Below, piece by piece: positions 23,477 through 34,405 of a stretch of DNA of 64,000 nt (the stretch's first letter is position 1; every line of letters starts with the position of its first letter). Location of the stretch: the NCBI GenBank assembly GCA_013400115.1, contig VXBP01007098.1, positions 868,001 through 932,000 on the forward strand. The letters run 5' to 3'. Both the position numbers and the translations under genes were made by a program. Under the pieces are notes generated by a model that worked only from the letters and a program-made list of their open reading frames with translations, made no database searches and was not told the DNA's origin. Source of the DNA: Rhinopomastus cyanomelas. Lineage: Eukaryota; Chordata; Aves; Bucerotiformes; Rhinopomastidae.

Positions 23477-24381
23477 AAACAGAGAAGGTGTGAAATGGTT
23501 TCTTGGGAAAACATTGGACTCATTAATGCTGCTGTAGTGTTGAAGAAAGCCAGGTCAGAGATGCACCACGTGAGAGAATGGGCCTCGGTCTTGGAGTAAC
23601 CTGCTCAAGGCACCATGTCTTCGTCTCTGCGAGTGGCTGGTAGTGAGCAGGAGGGGACTTGTTGCCTTAGCACAGATTTCTGCAGGAGGCAGGATAATCC
23701 TCCCTCATGATGTGTTGAATTCTTCAGTAGCCACTTGACCAGACAGGGCTGGAAACATCACTCATCTGAGCTCTGGCTCCTCACAGCAGCACATCAGGCT
23801 GCTCCTCATTTTGAAGGTTCTGTGCTTGTGGTTCCTACAGCTTGCCCACTGGCTTCACCTCCAGCTTGACTGGGTTTAGCCCGTTGGCTCCTTCATATTG
23901 TGTTTTCTCTCCTTTGTCAGATAGCACCCAGTGGAGACACTGGTAGCCCCTGTGGGTGCAAGTAAGCCAAGGATTTAGTTTCGGAGGACTCGTTTTGGAC
24001 CTTCAGAACTCAAAGCATTATGTCACAGCCTTAGAGGTGACCACATCTCAGTGTGAAACAACAGAGGAGAGTCTAGCACAGTGTTTAGAGGCTACTGTGG
24101 TAATGTCTGGGGGCTTTTTCCTGACCATAAGGTAGAAGTGTTTGTTTCTAACACCTTTTCATTTCCAACTGAAAAGTGACCCCTCTTCTTCCCATCTCAG
24201 CTTGCCCAGTGTACAAACCCTGATAACCAGATGAGCATCTTTGTTACAGAGGGCTTCCCAGTTGTAGGGCAGAAACTGCCCGTAAGGTTTCGCTCATAAC
24301 AACATGTGGCTGAAAACTGTATCTTCCAATTACTGGACCTGTGGTGTGGATTTAAAACTGTTGTGTTTCTAATTGATGCAG

Positions 24382-24487
24382 GAGTCATAATCAAGAGAAA
24401 AAGTGGAGAAATTCCGTGTCCGCTGGCGGTCGAAGCCTTTGCTGCTCACCTTAGCTACATCTGCAAATACGACGACAAATACAGCAA
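24382..24487 (+). CDS. PGBD5: PGBD5 coding exon carrying the third catalytic Asp position
   Basis: The acceptor is aattgatgcag and the donor is gtaagt. The exon completes a Gly codon (g+ga), then reads VIIKRKSGEIPCPLAVEAF and onward to YDDKYS, ending with two bases of a Lys codon. The two adjacent Asp codons are at 24471-24476. The second lies 15 residues before the Trp of NKTW, the same spacing as between the third catalytic Asp and the Trp of the KTNRW motif in insect piggyBac transposase. It therefore matches the Asp numbered 386 in work on human PGBD5, allowing one residue of uncertainty in my numbering. A UG-rich tract begins about 12 bp after the donor. Confidence 0.93.
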
Positions 24488-25955
24488 GTAAGTGAGAGCA
24501 CGTGTGTGTGCGTGTGTGCGCGTGCAGTTCTGTCACACCTCTGCTGCTGCAATGGCTGAGATCCCCGTGCTGAGGTGCAGCTGAGGGCCCAGTGCTGCTT
24601 TCACAGAATTAATCTGACAAACCCCTTGTTTCAGTGCAAGGTCAGAAGATGGCTCTGAGCAAGGGCATCACTGATGATGGGTTTTTTGACTGGCTCTTCC
24701 CATCCAACAGTCAAAAGAAATTTCAGGCTCACGTTCTCAGCATCTCATAAAGGTAGGGTTGAGATGAGCCAGGAGGGTGATGTTCTTGGCCACATCACAC
24801 TGGAAGCTAAATAAGGAATTCAACAAGAGTGTGCCAGCCCCACAGGTCTCTCTCAGGTCTCCACCCTATCAGCAGATGGTGTTTAGGTCTTTCATCTGTC
24901 TCAGTGATATTTGTGTCACCTGGAGCTAGAAGAAAAGGATGCTCTGTTGTGGATATAAAGCTGATCTAGAAGGGAGATCTAGGGAGAGCAGAACGTAGGT
25001 CTTCTGGCTCCTGAATTCCTGTTGGGATCTTCAGTGTTAGCTCTGACGTAGCAGGAAGAAACGGAGAAAAGTAAGTGGTGCAGCTTGGCTGTGGGAATGG
25101 TGGTGGAGAACAGAATGCTTCAAGGACTAAAACATGAGGAAAGAGAAAAAGCAGCAGAGATCTTCCAAGCCAGTTCTGGGCGAGGCAGAAAGAATTCAGT
25201 ATGAGAGAAACAAGAGGAGGAGATGGCTGCTGGAGATCAATGTTGGAATCTGATCAGAGGAAATCAATACCAGAGAGAGATGAGGTAGTAGATTTAAATG
25301 GCTGCGAACAAAAATGGAAGTGGGAAAGTGGGAAGTCTTATGAGTGAAGAACGAATATTCTGGCAGCTCTAGAATTAGTCAGAAACTAAATATAAGGATG
25401 TCAGTCCTTTCTGGTTCCGCCTTATGGAGAGGTGCTCCACATACCAGCACTGCACGCTCTGCCTCTGCCCCCACAGCCTCCCACCTACTGTTGACAGCAG
25501 CAGCCATCGTTCTTTGCTCGCGATAAACAAGAGAGGCATCGGCGCTCTTCCCCGGACTCGAACATTATGTGCCTGAGGCTTTTTTTTAGATGCAAGTCGA
25601 AGGGATTCAGACCTACGGCTCCCGTCACATGGGTGTTTGTCACAGGCAAGCTCGAGGAGTCTATTTTGGTCCTCATACCTACACGGTATGACCTACAGAG
25701 GTCAGAGTGTTGCTGAGGTTTCTCTTCAGAGGGCAAGGAAGTCTGTTTCAGGTGGTACTAGAAATTTCCAAGAATGTGCAGCTCAGCTGTGAGGAGCATG
25801 GAATGAGATTTCCTAAGGTGATCCTTGCACTAGGCACTGAGCCCTGGGCCTGCTTCCCCTTTGGGTCTGCAGAAGACTTGGGGTTATTTCATGCATCTCA
25901 GCTGCAAGTGTGGGCTCAACAGCGCTTTTCCCCCCCTTCTCTCTTGCTTCTTCAG
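24488..25955 (+). other. PGBD5 last intron
   Basis: A 1.5 kb intron, free of CR1. It starts gtaagtgag and soon enters a UG-rich tract (24501-24526). The 3' end has a long C/T tract before cag. Confidence 0.85.
24501..24526 (+). promoter_or_regulatory. UG-rich intronic tract after PGBD5 5' splice site
   Basis: cgtgtgtgtgcgtgtgtgcgcgtg lies 12 bases after the donor of the exon ending at 24487. UG-rich intronic sequence is the known binding type for TDP-43 and CELF splicing factors. A regulatory role here is inferred only. Confidence 0.35.
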
Positions 25956-26151
25956 GTACTTCATTTCTCACAAACCAAACAAGACCTGGCAACAGGTGTT
26001 CTGGTTTGCCATCAGCATCGCTATAAACAACGCCTACATCCTCTACAAAATGTCAGAAGCCTACCACGTGACAAGGTATAGCCGTGCACAGTTTGGCGAA
26101 AGACTCGTAAAGGAGCTTCTGGGCCTGGAAGACGCCTCACCCTCCCATTGA
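25956..26151 (+). CDS. PGBD5: PGBD5 terminal coding exon with stop codon
   Basis: A long C/T tract ends in cag. The exon then adds the last base of a Lys codon and reads 64 residues, YFISHKPNKTW through to LGLEDASPSH, before TGA at 26149-26151. The segment QQVFWFAISIAINNAYILY is the hydrophobic helix that follows the third catalytic Asp in piggyBac transposases. The protein stops about 35 residues after it and this exon has no Cys, so the Cys-rich zinc-binding tail of active piggyBac enzymes is absent, as in other vertebrate PGBD5 proteins. Sequence agreement with the mammalian C-terminus is very high, which fits strong purifying selection. Confidence 0.95.
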
Positions 26152-29100
26152 TGCTTTGGTCTCGGTGGCACGGGCAGGGGATGGAGGGTAAGCGGAAGAT
26201 ACCACACCTGAAACAGCAAGTAAAGGAACTTGTGACACCACAGTGCTGTCCTTCTCCAAAAATGCCAAGTGATGCCACTAGAGAGCTTGAATCTTCGTTC
26301 CTAGCGGCAGCTGGATGTGAGCATGTCCTGCAGAAGGTGCTGCTGGCAGGCTGACACAAAACTGCATATGCGAACGCCCTGTGGGGACCTGTACTCCAGA
26401 ACCAGACTCAAAGTAGTCATCATCTCAATACTGTTTGTTGCACAGGGTCATCTTGCAAGCTCCTCTTGGGCTACAAGCTTGTCATGAGCTGACCCGGCTC
26501 GGCAGTCCTAGGCAGACTTGGACTTCCTCAGTTCTGGGACAAGCAGCGCAAGTCCACACCGCGGGCTGACTGTGCCTGCCACCCCATGAGGCGTCGCTGC
26601 CGTCCTCCTCACGTGCTAAGCGAAGCTGTTCAGGCACCCGAACGCTGACACAAGAGTACTGACAAACAAAACCTTCACAGGCAGGCAGCCACGAGACGAG
26701 AACCAGTCAAGACTTCTTCTTTCTGTCTTCTCTGTCTTTTGTTTTGATTAATGTAATGCAAGCCAGTTCGATCCCAGCAAAATGAGGAGAAACCAGATGC
26801 ATCCGTGAATAGTCCTACATGGAAGTACGTTAGGGTGAGTTTTAAGCCAGGATGGAGTGTGTCACACACTAGCCAGCAGTGAGTGATGCTGTGAGCGTTA
26901 AGAGCGAGTAAACCAGGAAGTGACACTGCCTCACGTCTTAACTGCCGTGGCTGGTGTGCGGCTGAGAAATCGGAGTCAGGCATTTTATTTTTAACTTGAT
27001 ATCAACTGAATCTTAAATGTTGCTTAAAAATCCAATGTTAAGTTTTTACCAGCAACAGTTGATTTTGGTTTTTCCCTTTTGTAACTGTTGAGAGTTTTCT
27101 GGGTCCGTTCGGAACGTTGTTCTTCACGCAGTTGGTGGGGAAGAGCAGCAGTGTGCTCACTGCGGGGTGCTCTGCTTAGGATTCGGGGCTCGTCGCAGTC
27201 GCTGTGGTTAAGCAGGCATTACATGTCTAGCAAGACAACGCAGCAGTGTGTTCTGCAGAAAGAAGCAGGTCCAGCTGCAGCCAGACCTTAAGCCTCACAA
27301 AAGCAGAGTGAGCCCAAAGCGTTCTCTCCTGTTCTGAGCAACCTGCAGAGGACAGGCATCATCGCGAGCTGCTGCCCGTGGCTGAATGCGACGTGTTGGT
27401 GCTGGTGGAATCTGCTGGCTGCTGAAGCTCTGGGGAACTAGAGAGAGGGGGTGTGATTGAAATGGGAGCATTGCTCCTGAGCTACTGCAATACTACCCCT
27501 GCCCTCCTCTACACATTAGCGGTTTCAGTCTGCAACTCCATCAGCCAGTAACTGTCTTCTAAAGGTTAACAGTGATGGACACAATTGAATTCTTACAGGG
27601 CAGAAACCCTATTGCTTAGAGGACCAGCTGGTTGTAGGTCCCCAAGCCTGAAACATTTTGCCAAAGACTGACTTGGGTTGATTCAAGAGGAATGGAGTGA
27701 GTGACCACCTGGCTGATGAGTGTGAACGTGACCAGGTTACGTGTGTCCATCTGGCACGAGGCAATGGAAGGGAACCAAAATGAGTTCGAGAACTCCCCAG
27801 ATCTCATCGTTTGGTGATGTGCAATTGCATAACAAAGAAATACTGACAGAGGAAGAGTCCAGCAGGGGTTAGCAAATTCCTGGCTAGCCCAAAGGTCATC
27901 CTTGTGCTGACATCTTTCTGTTTCCACCAAAGCCTTGTCTTTTGGTTTTTTTATTATTATTTTTGAGTAGACTTAGAGGCAGTTCTCACCTGGTTGCAGG
28001 GAAAGGAAGGAGACAGCCAACTCCATGGTGGTTCTGCCTACAGTACAGTCTGGAGCATGTCCCACACATCCTGCACTGCCTGCCAGCTGCATGATAACAG
28101 CCATGGCTTTCCTGAGCATCCCTTTGGACTTCTCAGTCCACAAGATCTCCACCCAGGAGAAAGGATGAAACCTTGTGCACTGGTGTCTCCTGTCCTGAAA
28201 GGGAAGGAGAGGATTCGTAGCACTCTCGTCCTGGGCAATGCCAAGCTACATAGAAGCCCAAGCATGAGTTCAAAACTTCTTGGCCCTGCAGAGAACTGAG
28301 ACCACCCCTCCTCAGAATGACCACGTGTGGTAGCTGCTGCTTGTCAGTCCTTTAATTATTCTGAGGGGAAGAGGAGCTAGTGTGAGGCATGAGAAACAAA
28401 CATGCACCAGTATAAGCCCACAGTTTCCTTCATTTAGAGAATTGCACAGAAGTATCCAATGGCAACTGGTGGTTTGATTGTTCCCTGCTTCAGATGGTGC
28501 CAGCCCACACTGCAATGGGAAGTTGTTTGTTGTGTCCCATAAATATATGTGATAGTCACAACCAGGGCCGAAAGGAAAGGTCTGGCTGGAGCTTTGCTGC
28601 TGGGACAGCTTGAATGACCAGTGGCTGTTGGGACCCTGGTCTCCCTGTGTTCCCCTGCAGTGCTGGAGCATCTTGCAGATGCTCCTCAGCAGAGATGAGG
28701 AGGGTCACAGGGCTTCCTTGGAGCCACTTGGCACTTCTGAGTAGTAATCACAGCACTCTCCAGCTACATCAGACTGCCCCTCCCAAGATAGGTCTGGTGC
28801 CCTTGACCAGTCATCGCATCGCTGCGTGTGCTTAAAGGCTTGGATCCAGGCCATCCTGTACAGAAATGCCTTTTCTTTTCCAGGTGGCTGTAGGTCCAAG
28901 GCCACAGAATGCGTTGTTTTCCACTAATGTGTGATGGTCATTATGTGGATTGCTGGAGCTAAACTCAACAGGTCCTAGCTTTTTGCCTCAGGGACTGGGT
29001 CCTGAGTAGTTTTCCCTAGAATTGGTGTTGACAGGGGATTACGCAGTGGCTGACTATTACAGGGAAGATGCTTTAGTCTCCTTTGTAAAGGAGAAAAATG

Positions 29101-29606
29101 AAGACAGAACTATAGCTTTGCCATTAATTTCATTTTCTTAGCCTTAAGCACCCCCCATCATTTTGAACTGGCGCCCTAAACATGCAGAAACATTCCATAA
29201 GTAAGCAAAAATATTTATATATATTTATATGTACAAAATGCCTGAATTTGTGGCTCTCAAAGCCAACAAGCAAAAGCTGCCAAAGCATAGTCTACATCCA
29301 CAGATAACTAATCCACCTCATCGCCTCCATTTATTGACTGGGAGTGGGTAGGGCTGGGGAGAGCTAAGATTTCCCCTTGTTGAAAAAGCATCTTGCACTT
29401 TCTCTATGTTACTACAAACGAGGCAAAGTAATTAAGGAAGAAATTGAACCATTTTTAAAGAGTTTGTCAACTGCAGCTCAGCTTCTGTAGCATTTCCTTT
29501 ACGTTCTCAGATTTGGTTCTCTACCTGCTTGTAACGTGACAGCTTCTCCCTAGGTAAAGGAGGAGCAAAGGTATTAGTCTCAAAGTAGTACAAGGATGCT
29601 AGTTAG

Positions 29607-29629
29607 AGTGTGTGTGTGTGTGTGTGTGT
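29607..29629. repeat. (GT)n microsatellite
   Basis: About eleven uninterrupted GT units in the probable PGBD5 3' UTR or flank. Confidence 0.9.
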
Positions 29630-29798
29630 TAGTTGTGCAACAGCTTGTGACATGATAGCAAGTTTGGGGTGTTTTGGGGGGATTTTTGTAGCCTTGAGAC
29701 AATCTAGCTAAGAGATCTTCAAGTTCAGCAGTAGCTCAAATGCAGTAGAAACGCCAAACAGGTTACAGAGGAGCATCTCTGAACAGTTCCAGGAAGAT

Positions 29799-29804
29799 AA
29801 TAAA
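29799..29804 (+). terminator. candidate proximal poly(A) signal for PGBD5
   Basis: This is an AATAAA hexamer 3.6 kb after the PGBD5 stop. No strong GU-rich downstream element is obvious within 40 bases, so it is a weaker candidate than the two near 33.5 kb. Confidence 0.25.
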
Positions 29805-31344
29805 ACCAAGAGTCTGGAGCTGAAGCAGACAAGGGAGCAGCAAGGCTCCTGCTGGACTCAATTTTCATTCACACTTCCTGAAAACTGAAAGTCACTTATT
29901 TAAGCCTGCAGACTTTGTTTCCAAGAGCCGAGACCATCAGGACGACAGAGTGACCACCTTCTATGCACAGGACCTTTGCTCATTACATGTCTGTCACGGC
30001 ACAGTCCGCTCGTTTCTCTTCCCAGTGTGTGATGTAACGCTCACTAGAGCATTGAAGCCACCATGAAGTAGCTTCTGCTGCTGTCATCTCGGCTGGAAAA
30101 TGCTTCAAGGGCTTGCGGGAGCTCTGCTGCTTTTGCTGCAGCCCGTTTGTGCAGTGGGCACCAGGGCACAGGGTGAGGAAATCTCAGCTCCGCTTCCCGT
30201 TTCTGTTCCCTAGCCCCGACCCTTTTGTGTTTACCAGACATTCCAAGAATGCGGACGTGTAGAAGTCTCTGTGTCCCTGATGGGTTCAACTTTGTTTTCT
30301 TCAGACAGTTCCTAGGGTAAAGTGAATTAGCTGCTTCCAGACTGACGTGAAGACAGCAGCTCAAAACAGTGTTTCTGTTCTTGGCTTCCAGCTACACTTG
30401 TGTGGCCATCTCTGGAGGGTTTGGCTGAGGAGCTTCGGTTCCTTCAGACATTCATTTGCCAGTCTCTCTGCTCACGGGCTGATGAGTAGTGGGAGGAGAC
30501 TCCAGTGTCTCAGTCTTACATGTCTTAGCCCCCTAGTCCTAGATCTGATGAGTGGGGGATGATGCTGCGCTGAGAACTCTGCTCATCTCTGCTACGTTCC
30601 ATGCAAGGGCTGCAAGCTGCATGAACAACCTCAGCACTTGTGAGACATCGTGAGCTCCTCAGACAGGGTGCTACCCCTTCCCTAAGCAGGTGCCAAGGCA
30701 CAACACAGACAAGAGGGTCACGACATTGTAGAGTTCACACTCCTACTGACTAAGCCCCTAGTCTGGATTCTTTCAGTGACCTTCATTCCACCCTGAAAGA
30801 AGGGCTGTAGGACTTTGTCACAGCACAGGTTCCTCACTCCACATGGGCTGGTGTGAATGAAAACCAAGTTGCATTGAAGGTAAAAGAAAAACTGGGTTAA
30901 AACCTAGCAGCCCAGCCTGCCTGGAGGAGGGCAGAGCCTGGAGCTCTGCTACAGTCCAGTAACCAGCATGAAGTTCAGAGAAATAATTACCAGGGCTGAC
31001 TTGAGGAAAGTCACTGAGGCTTAGATGGAACACGATGTCTTCCATCCACCTCTCCGTTGTGGAGTTTGCCGCTTTCTTGTTGCTAGGACTGCTGTAAAGT
31101 CAGTTGTTTGTAGAACAAGAGCTCATCTCCATCTGGATAAGAAAAGCATTCAAATGTCAAAGGCCTGTTAACAGCCCTTCTGAAAGCAGGAGCTCTCAGC
31201 TCCAGGCAGGTCTATATTTGGCGCGTCACTCACTGGGATATTTTGCAGCGATCCCCGTGCATCTCACCATCTGCTCAGATCACCAGGGCTAGCTGAAAGA
31301 TATTCGCAGAATCATACACCCCCGAGTCTTTCTCTTCAGGGCTA

Positions 31345-31610
31345 CTCTAAACCCGCTCTGCACCCAGCTTGTAACTGTGCCTGGGGTTGGCCTGACCTTG
31401 CACTTTGCTTTGTTGAGCCTCGTGCAGTTTGCGCTGGCCCAGTTCTGTCAAGGTCCCTCTGGATGACCTCCCTTCCCTCAGGTGAGGCCATCACCCTACG
31501 CAGCTTGCTGTCATTGGCAAACTTGCCGAGGGCGCGCTCAGTGTCTCTGTCTGTGTCACTGACAAAGGTGTCAAACAGCTCTGGACCCAGAAGAGACCCC
31601 TTGTTTGTTC
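31345..31610 (-). mobile_element. CR1 LINE ORF2 remnant
   Basis: The - strand translation shows FVSDTDRDTERALGKFANDS and PEGREVIQRDLDR, matching the end of CR1 ORF2 with the Asp pair changed. No 3' end is attached, so it is a fragment of an old copy. Confidence 0.65.
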
Positions 31611-31829
31611 TTGTAACAGTTCTTCCCAAACCCACCTTTGTTTCCAGAGGCGTTACGAACTGGAAGATCTCCAACATCATCCTGTTGCTGTTGGGGAACA
31701 GCAGAAAATGCCTGCGCTTTGTACAAGAGGGCCTCTTCCTCTTCTCTTCAGAGACTGCTCTGTGTCTTCAGAAATCTTCCGCTGGAGAAGTGTCCTGTAC
31801 CGTGCTTTAGTCCATGGCTTCAGCTGTCG

Positions 31830-31912
31830 GTCATAGAACCCTAGAACAGAAGGGGTTGGAAAGGACCTCTGGATATCATCCAGTCCAAGCCCTCTGCTGG
31901 AAATCCATTCCC
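31830..31912 (-). mobile_element. CR1 LINE 3' fragment
   Basis: gtcatagaaccctagaacag, then ggttggaaaggacctctgga and catccagtccaagccctct, as in an older CR1 family. Confidence 0.75.
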
Positions 31913-33454
31913 CATTGGGAAGGCGGTGACATGTGTCACCTCTGGACTGCTGTGAAAGAGGGGCCTTTGACATGGTCAGCAGGGGGTTTTTAGGTGGTTT
32001 GGGGTTTTATTTTAAACCCCTCCACTCTGATGGGTCTGGAGAACAGCGTAACAGAAGAGCCTTAAGTGCTGAATCCCATTTGTGTCACCCTTCTGCACTT
32101 GCAGTTACTTCTCGTAGATGTCAAGGTGGTGCACGTGCTGTGTGACCCAAAACCTTTACCCGTGAAAACATCACTCTGCAAAAGTGCTCCCCTGGCATAA
32201 CCACAACAGCCCTTGAACGCGTGGGGGACCTGGGTGAAGAACCCAGTGGGAAAGGACCAGAACACTGTCCTGTAGGGCCACCATGTGCAGAACCTGATTG
32301 GGTAAGCAGGGAGGTGACAGATGAGTGTAACCGGGGATCTGAGGTCCTTGGACAGACGTCACAGTCAAGCTAGTCGCACGAGTTTTACGAGGGAAGATGC
32401 CAGGCTCAGACAGTTTGCTCCCAGCAAATTTGCTCCTGGCTCTTCACTCTACAAGTATTCACCCTGCTCAAGTCCAGCATCTTGTCCTGTTTTAAATACC
32501 TAGGAGCTGAACTGCAGAGCCCAGGACAGTAGGTTCATCTGTCCAGAACCCCAGCCCACTGGGTGTCAAGGTGGTCTTGCTCTCCGGTTAGTCCGCGTCA
32601 AGGTGAATGCAGAACGTGCTGCTGAGCCACCGGCCCTTCTCTATGGAACAGAATTGCTCCTTTGATGGAAAACAGACTTCAGAGCTCTTGGCCCGAGCTT
32701 TGCAACCTGATATTTCTGCTGAGTCCTTCCCTGACGTTCCAGTACTGAAATTAACCTGACCCCATGGTATGGGGTGAGGCTAGAGGAGTGGAGCTGGGGT
32801 TTAATCTGGTTCTGTATAGGTGAGGCTAAGCAGCAGTCTGATAGAGCTTGAGGAAGCAGAGGACGGTTCAGAGGTTGAACTTGCAGAGGAAGAGGAGCCA
32901 GGTGACCTGTTATCTCGTCTTTCCAGCATGTGTACCCCCACCCCCACTGCCTTGGAGCTAAGGAGAAAAGGCTGGTGTTTGACACAACCAGTCTGCACAC
33001 CAGCAGGCTGTTAGGGACACAGACCCTGCTTTAGCTACGTCACTGGCGTCACTCCATGCTGTTCTTACCCCGTTCGTGTCCAGTAGTCATCAGCCTCGGA
33101 GTCAAAGCGCCGCTGCGTGTCAGCTCGGCATGGAAGCGACGGTCTGAGGAAGCGCCACAGTGGAGACAGGAACCACGGGGATTCTGGAAGAGGAATCTCC
33201 TCCCTCGACGCTCTGTCCCCGTTTGTTTTCGGTGTGTGTGACCCACACTCCATCCAACGCCGTGACGGTACCAAACCCGCGGACGGGCCTGAGCTGGCCA
33301 AGTGCTTTCAGGGCGACTCCGCTGTCCTCACAACATCAGCAGCTGCAGTTCCGTTGCAAAGTTCCATCTTCTTTATAATTCCACAGATTTCTGTTGGAAG
33401 CATCAACTCAAGAGGTAAAGCAAACACTGCAATTTATTTGATTTTTTTTTTTTA

Positions 33455-33460
33455 AATAAA
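33455..33460 (+). terminator. candidate distal poly(A) signal for PGBD5
   Basis: An AATAAA hexamer follows a 13-base T run and is itself followed about 50 bases later by a GU-rich element (ggtgtgtgacctcttggtgtg, near 33508). This is the classical arrangement for cleavage and polyadenylation. Confidence 0.45.
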
Positions 33461-33611
33461 GACTCCTCAGAGCAATTTTGTAACAGCCGAGTCTTTCGGG
33501 CAATGCAGGTGTGTGACCTCTTGGTGTGAAGAGATCCGCAAGTGCATTTCTGCGCGGGACAGGGAACTACTTTTGTGACACCGGTTTTGTTCTACACAAA
33601 GGCACGCTTGC

Positions 33612-33617
33612 AATAAA
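33612..33617 (+). terminator. second distal poly(A) signal candidate
   Basis: This is another AATAAA, 157 bases after the previous one, with a U-rich stretch next to it and tgtgaagtgtgg about 50 bases downstream. Either hexamer could end the PGBD5 transcript. Confidence 0.4.
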
Positions 33618-33850
33618 TTTTTACAAGTTTTGTACACCATGAGCTAAATTCTGAGTTCCAAAAATGTGAAGTGTGGCAACAATAACAAAATGGGTTTATA
33701 GTATCACTCTGATCTCTTGTCATGTGATTTTATTTCTTCAACAAAGTTTGTTTACAATCAACAACTTTGAAATACAGTCAGATAAATTACCCGCTGCCTT
33801 TCTGCCTCGTTCTTTTCTGCAACAACTGGGGAGGATGTTTGGAGACTTAG

Positions 33851-33882
33851 AGTCACAGAGTCATTAGGGATTGGAAGGGACC
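33851..33882 (-). mobile_element. 32-bp CR1 3' end, cut off at an N
   Basis: agtcacagagtcattaggga followed by ttggaagggacc matches the last bases of the young CR1 subfamily, then stops at the ambiguous base 33883. Confidence 0.75.
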
Positions 33883-33883
33883 N
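33883..33883. other. ambiguous base (N)
   Basis: A single N at the inner edge of a CR1 end. The bases after it are not CR1, so a longer CR1 is probably missing from the assembly here. Confidence 0.9.
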
Positions 33884-33927
33884 TCCAGATTTTCACTCCA
33901 TGACCATTAGAGGCAAAAGTCCAAAAT

Positions 33928-34405
33928 AGGAATCCTAGGATTGTTCAGGTTGGAAAAGACCTGTAAGGTCACCAAGTCCAACCATTACCCCAGCTGTCCC
34001 AAGGCCACCGCTAAACCCTGTCCCTAAGATCCTGATCTACATGACTTTTAAACACACCCAGGGATGGTGATTCAGCCCCTCCCAGGGCAGCCTGTTCCAA
34101 GGCCTGATGACCCTTTCAGTGAAGAAGTTTTTCCTCATGTCCAATCTAAACTTCCCCTGTGCAACTTGAGGCCATCTCCTCCTGTCCTTGTTACTTGGGA
34201 GAAACCCCACCTCTCTACAACCTCCTTTCAGGTAGCTGCAGACAGCAATAAGGTCTCCCTTCTGCCTCCTTTTCTTCAGACTACCCAGCCCCTGCTCCCT
34301 CAGCCACTCCCCACCAGCTTTGTTCTCCAGACCATTCACCAACCTTGGTACCCTTCTCTAGACCCATTCCACCACCCCAATGTCTTCTTTGCACTGAGGT
34401 GCATC
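33928..34405 (-). mobile_element. CR1 LINE 3' fragment, about 480 bp (older subfamily)
   Basis: From aggaatcctaggattgttca through cagcctgttccaaggcctga, gtgaagaagtttttcctcat and acctcctttcaggtagctgc to the ctctagacccattccacc block. Confidence 0.88.

Larger units (their letters stand above)
18374..24381 (+). other. PGBD5 intron
   Basis: A 6.0 kb intron. CR1 copies are at 18993-19450, 21475-21580 and 23221-23418. It also contains the CpG-rich segment at 21941-22083 with an open frame and a consensus donor, and a 57-bp direct repeat around the last CR1. Confidence 0.85.
1..33640 (+). other. PGBD5: PGBD5 gene, 3' half (introns, last four coding exons, probable 3' UTR)
   Basis: Four exons on this strand encode about 226 residues, roughly the second half of the 455-residue protein. 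They were recognised from stretches such as FTGPSITSLNLFEEFEK, NKGHFRFLTNAYSPVQQ and FWFAISIAINNAYILYKMS. All junctions are GT-AG and the phases match (0/1, 1/1, 1/2, 2/stop). PGBD5 is a vertebrate gene domesticated from a piggyBac transposase and is expressed mainly in neurons; it is a nuclear protein. The exons for the N-terminal half, including the first two catalytic Asp positions proposed in human PGBD5, were not found here and must lie before position 1. The right edge is set by candidate poly(A) signals and is uncertain. Confidence 0.85.
26152..33640 (+). other. PGBD5: probable PGBD5 3' UTR and flank
   Basis: No further coding exon is seen after the PGBD5 stop. The stretch has no frame that looks conserved. 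It contains AATAAA hexamers at 29799-29804, 33455-33460 and 33612-33617, a (GT)n run near 29608, and CR1 remnants at 31345-31610 and 31830-31912. A moderately CpG-rich, mostly unique segment at about 33056-33330 precedes the last two signals. Whether the mRNA ends early or runs the full 7.4 kb cannot be decided without transcript data. Confidence 0.4.
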
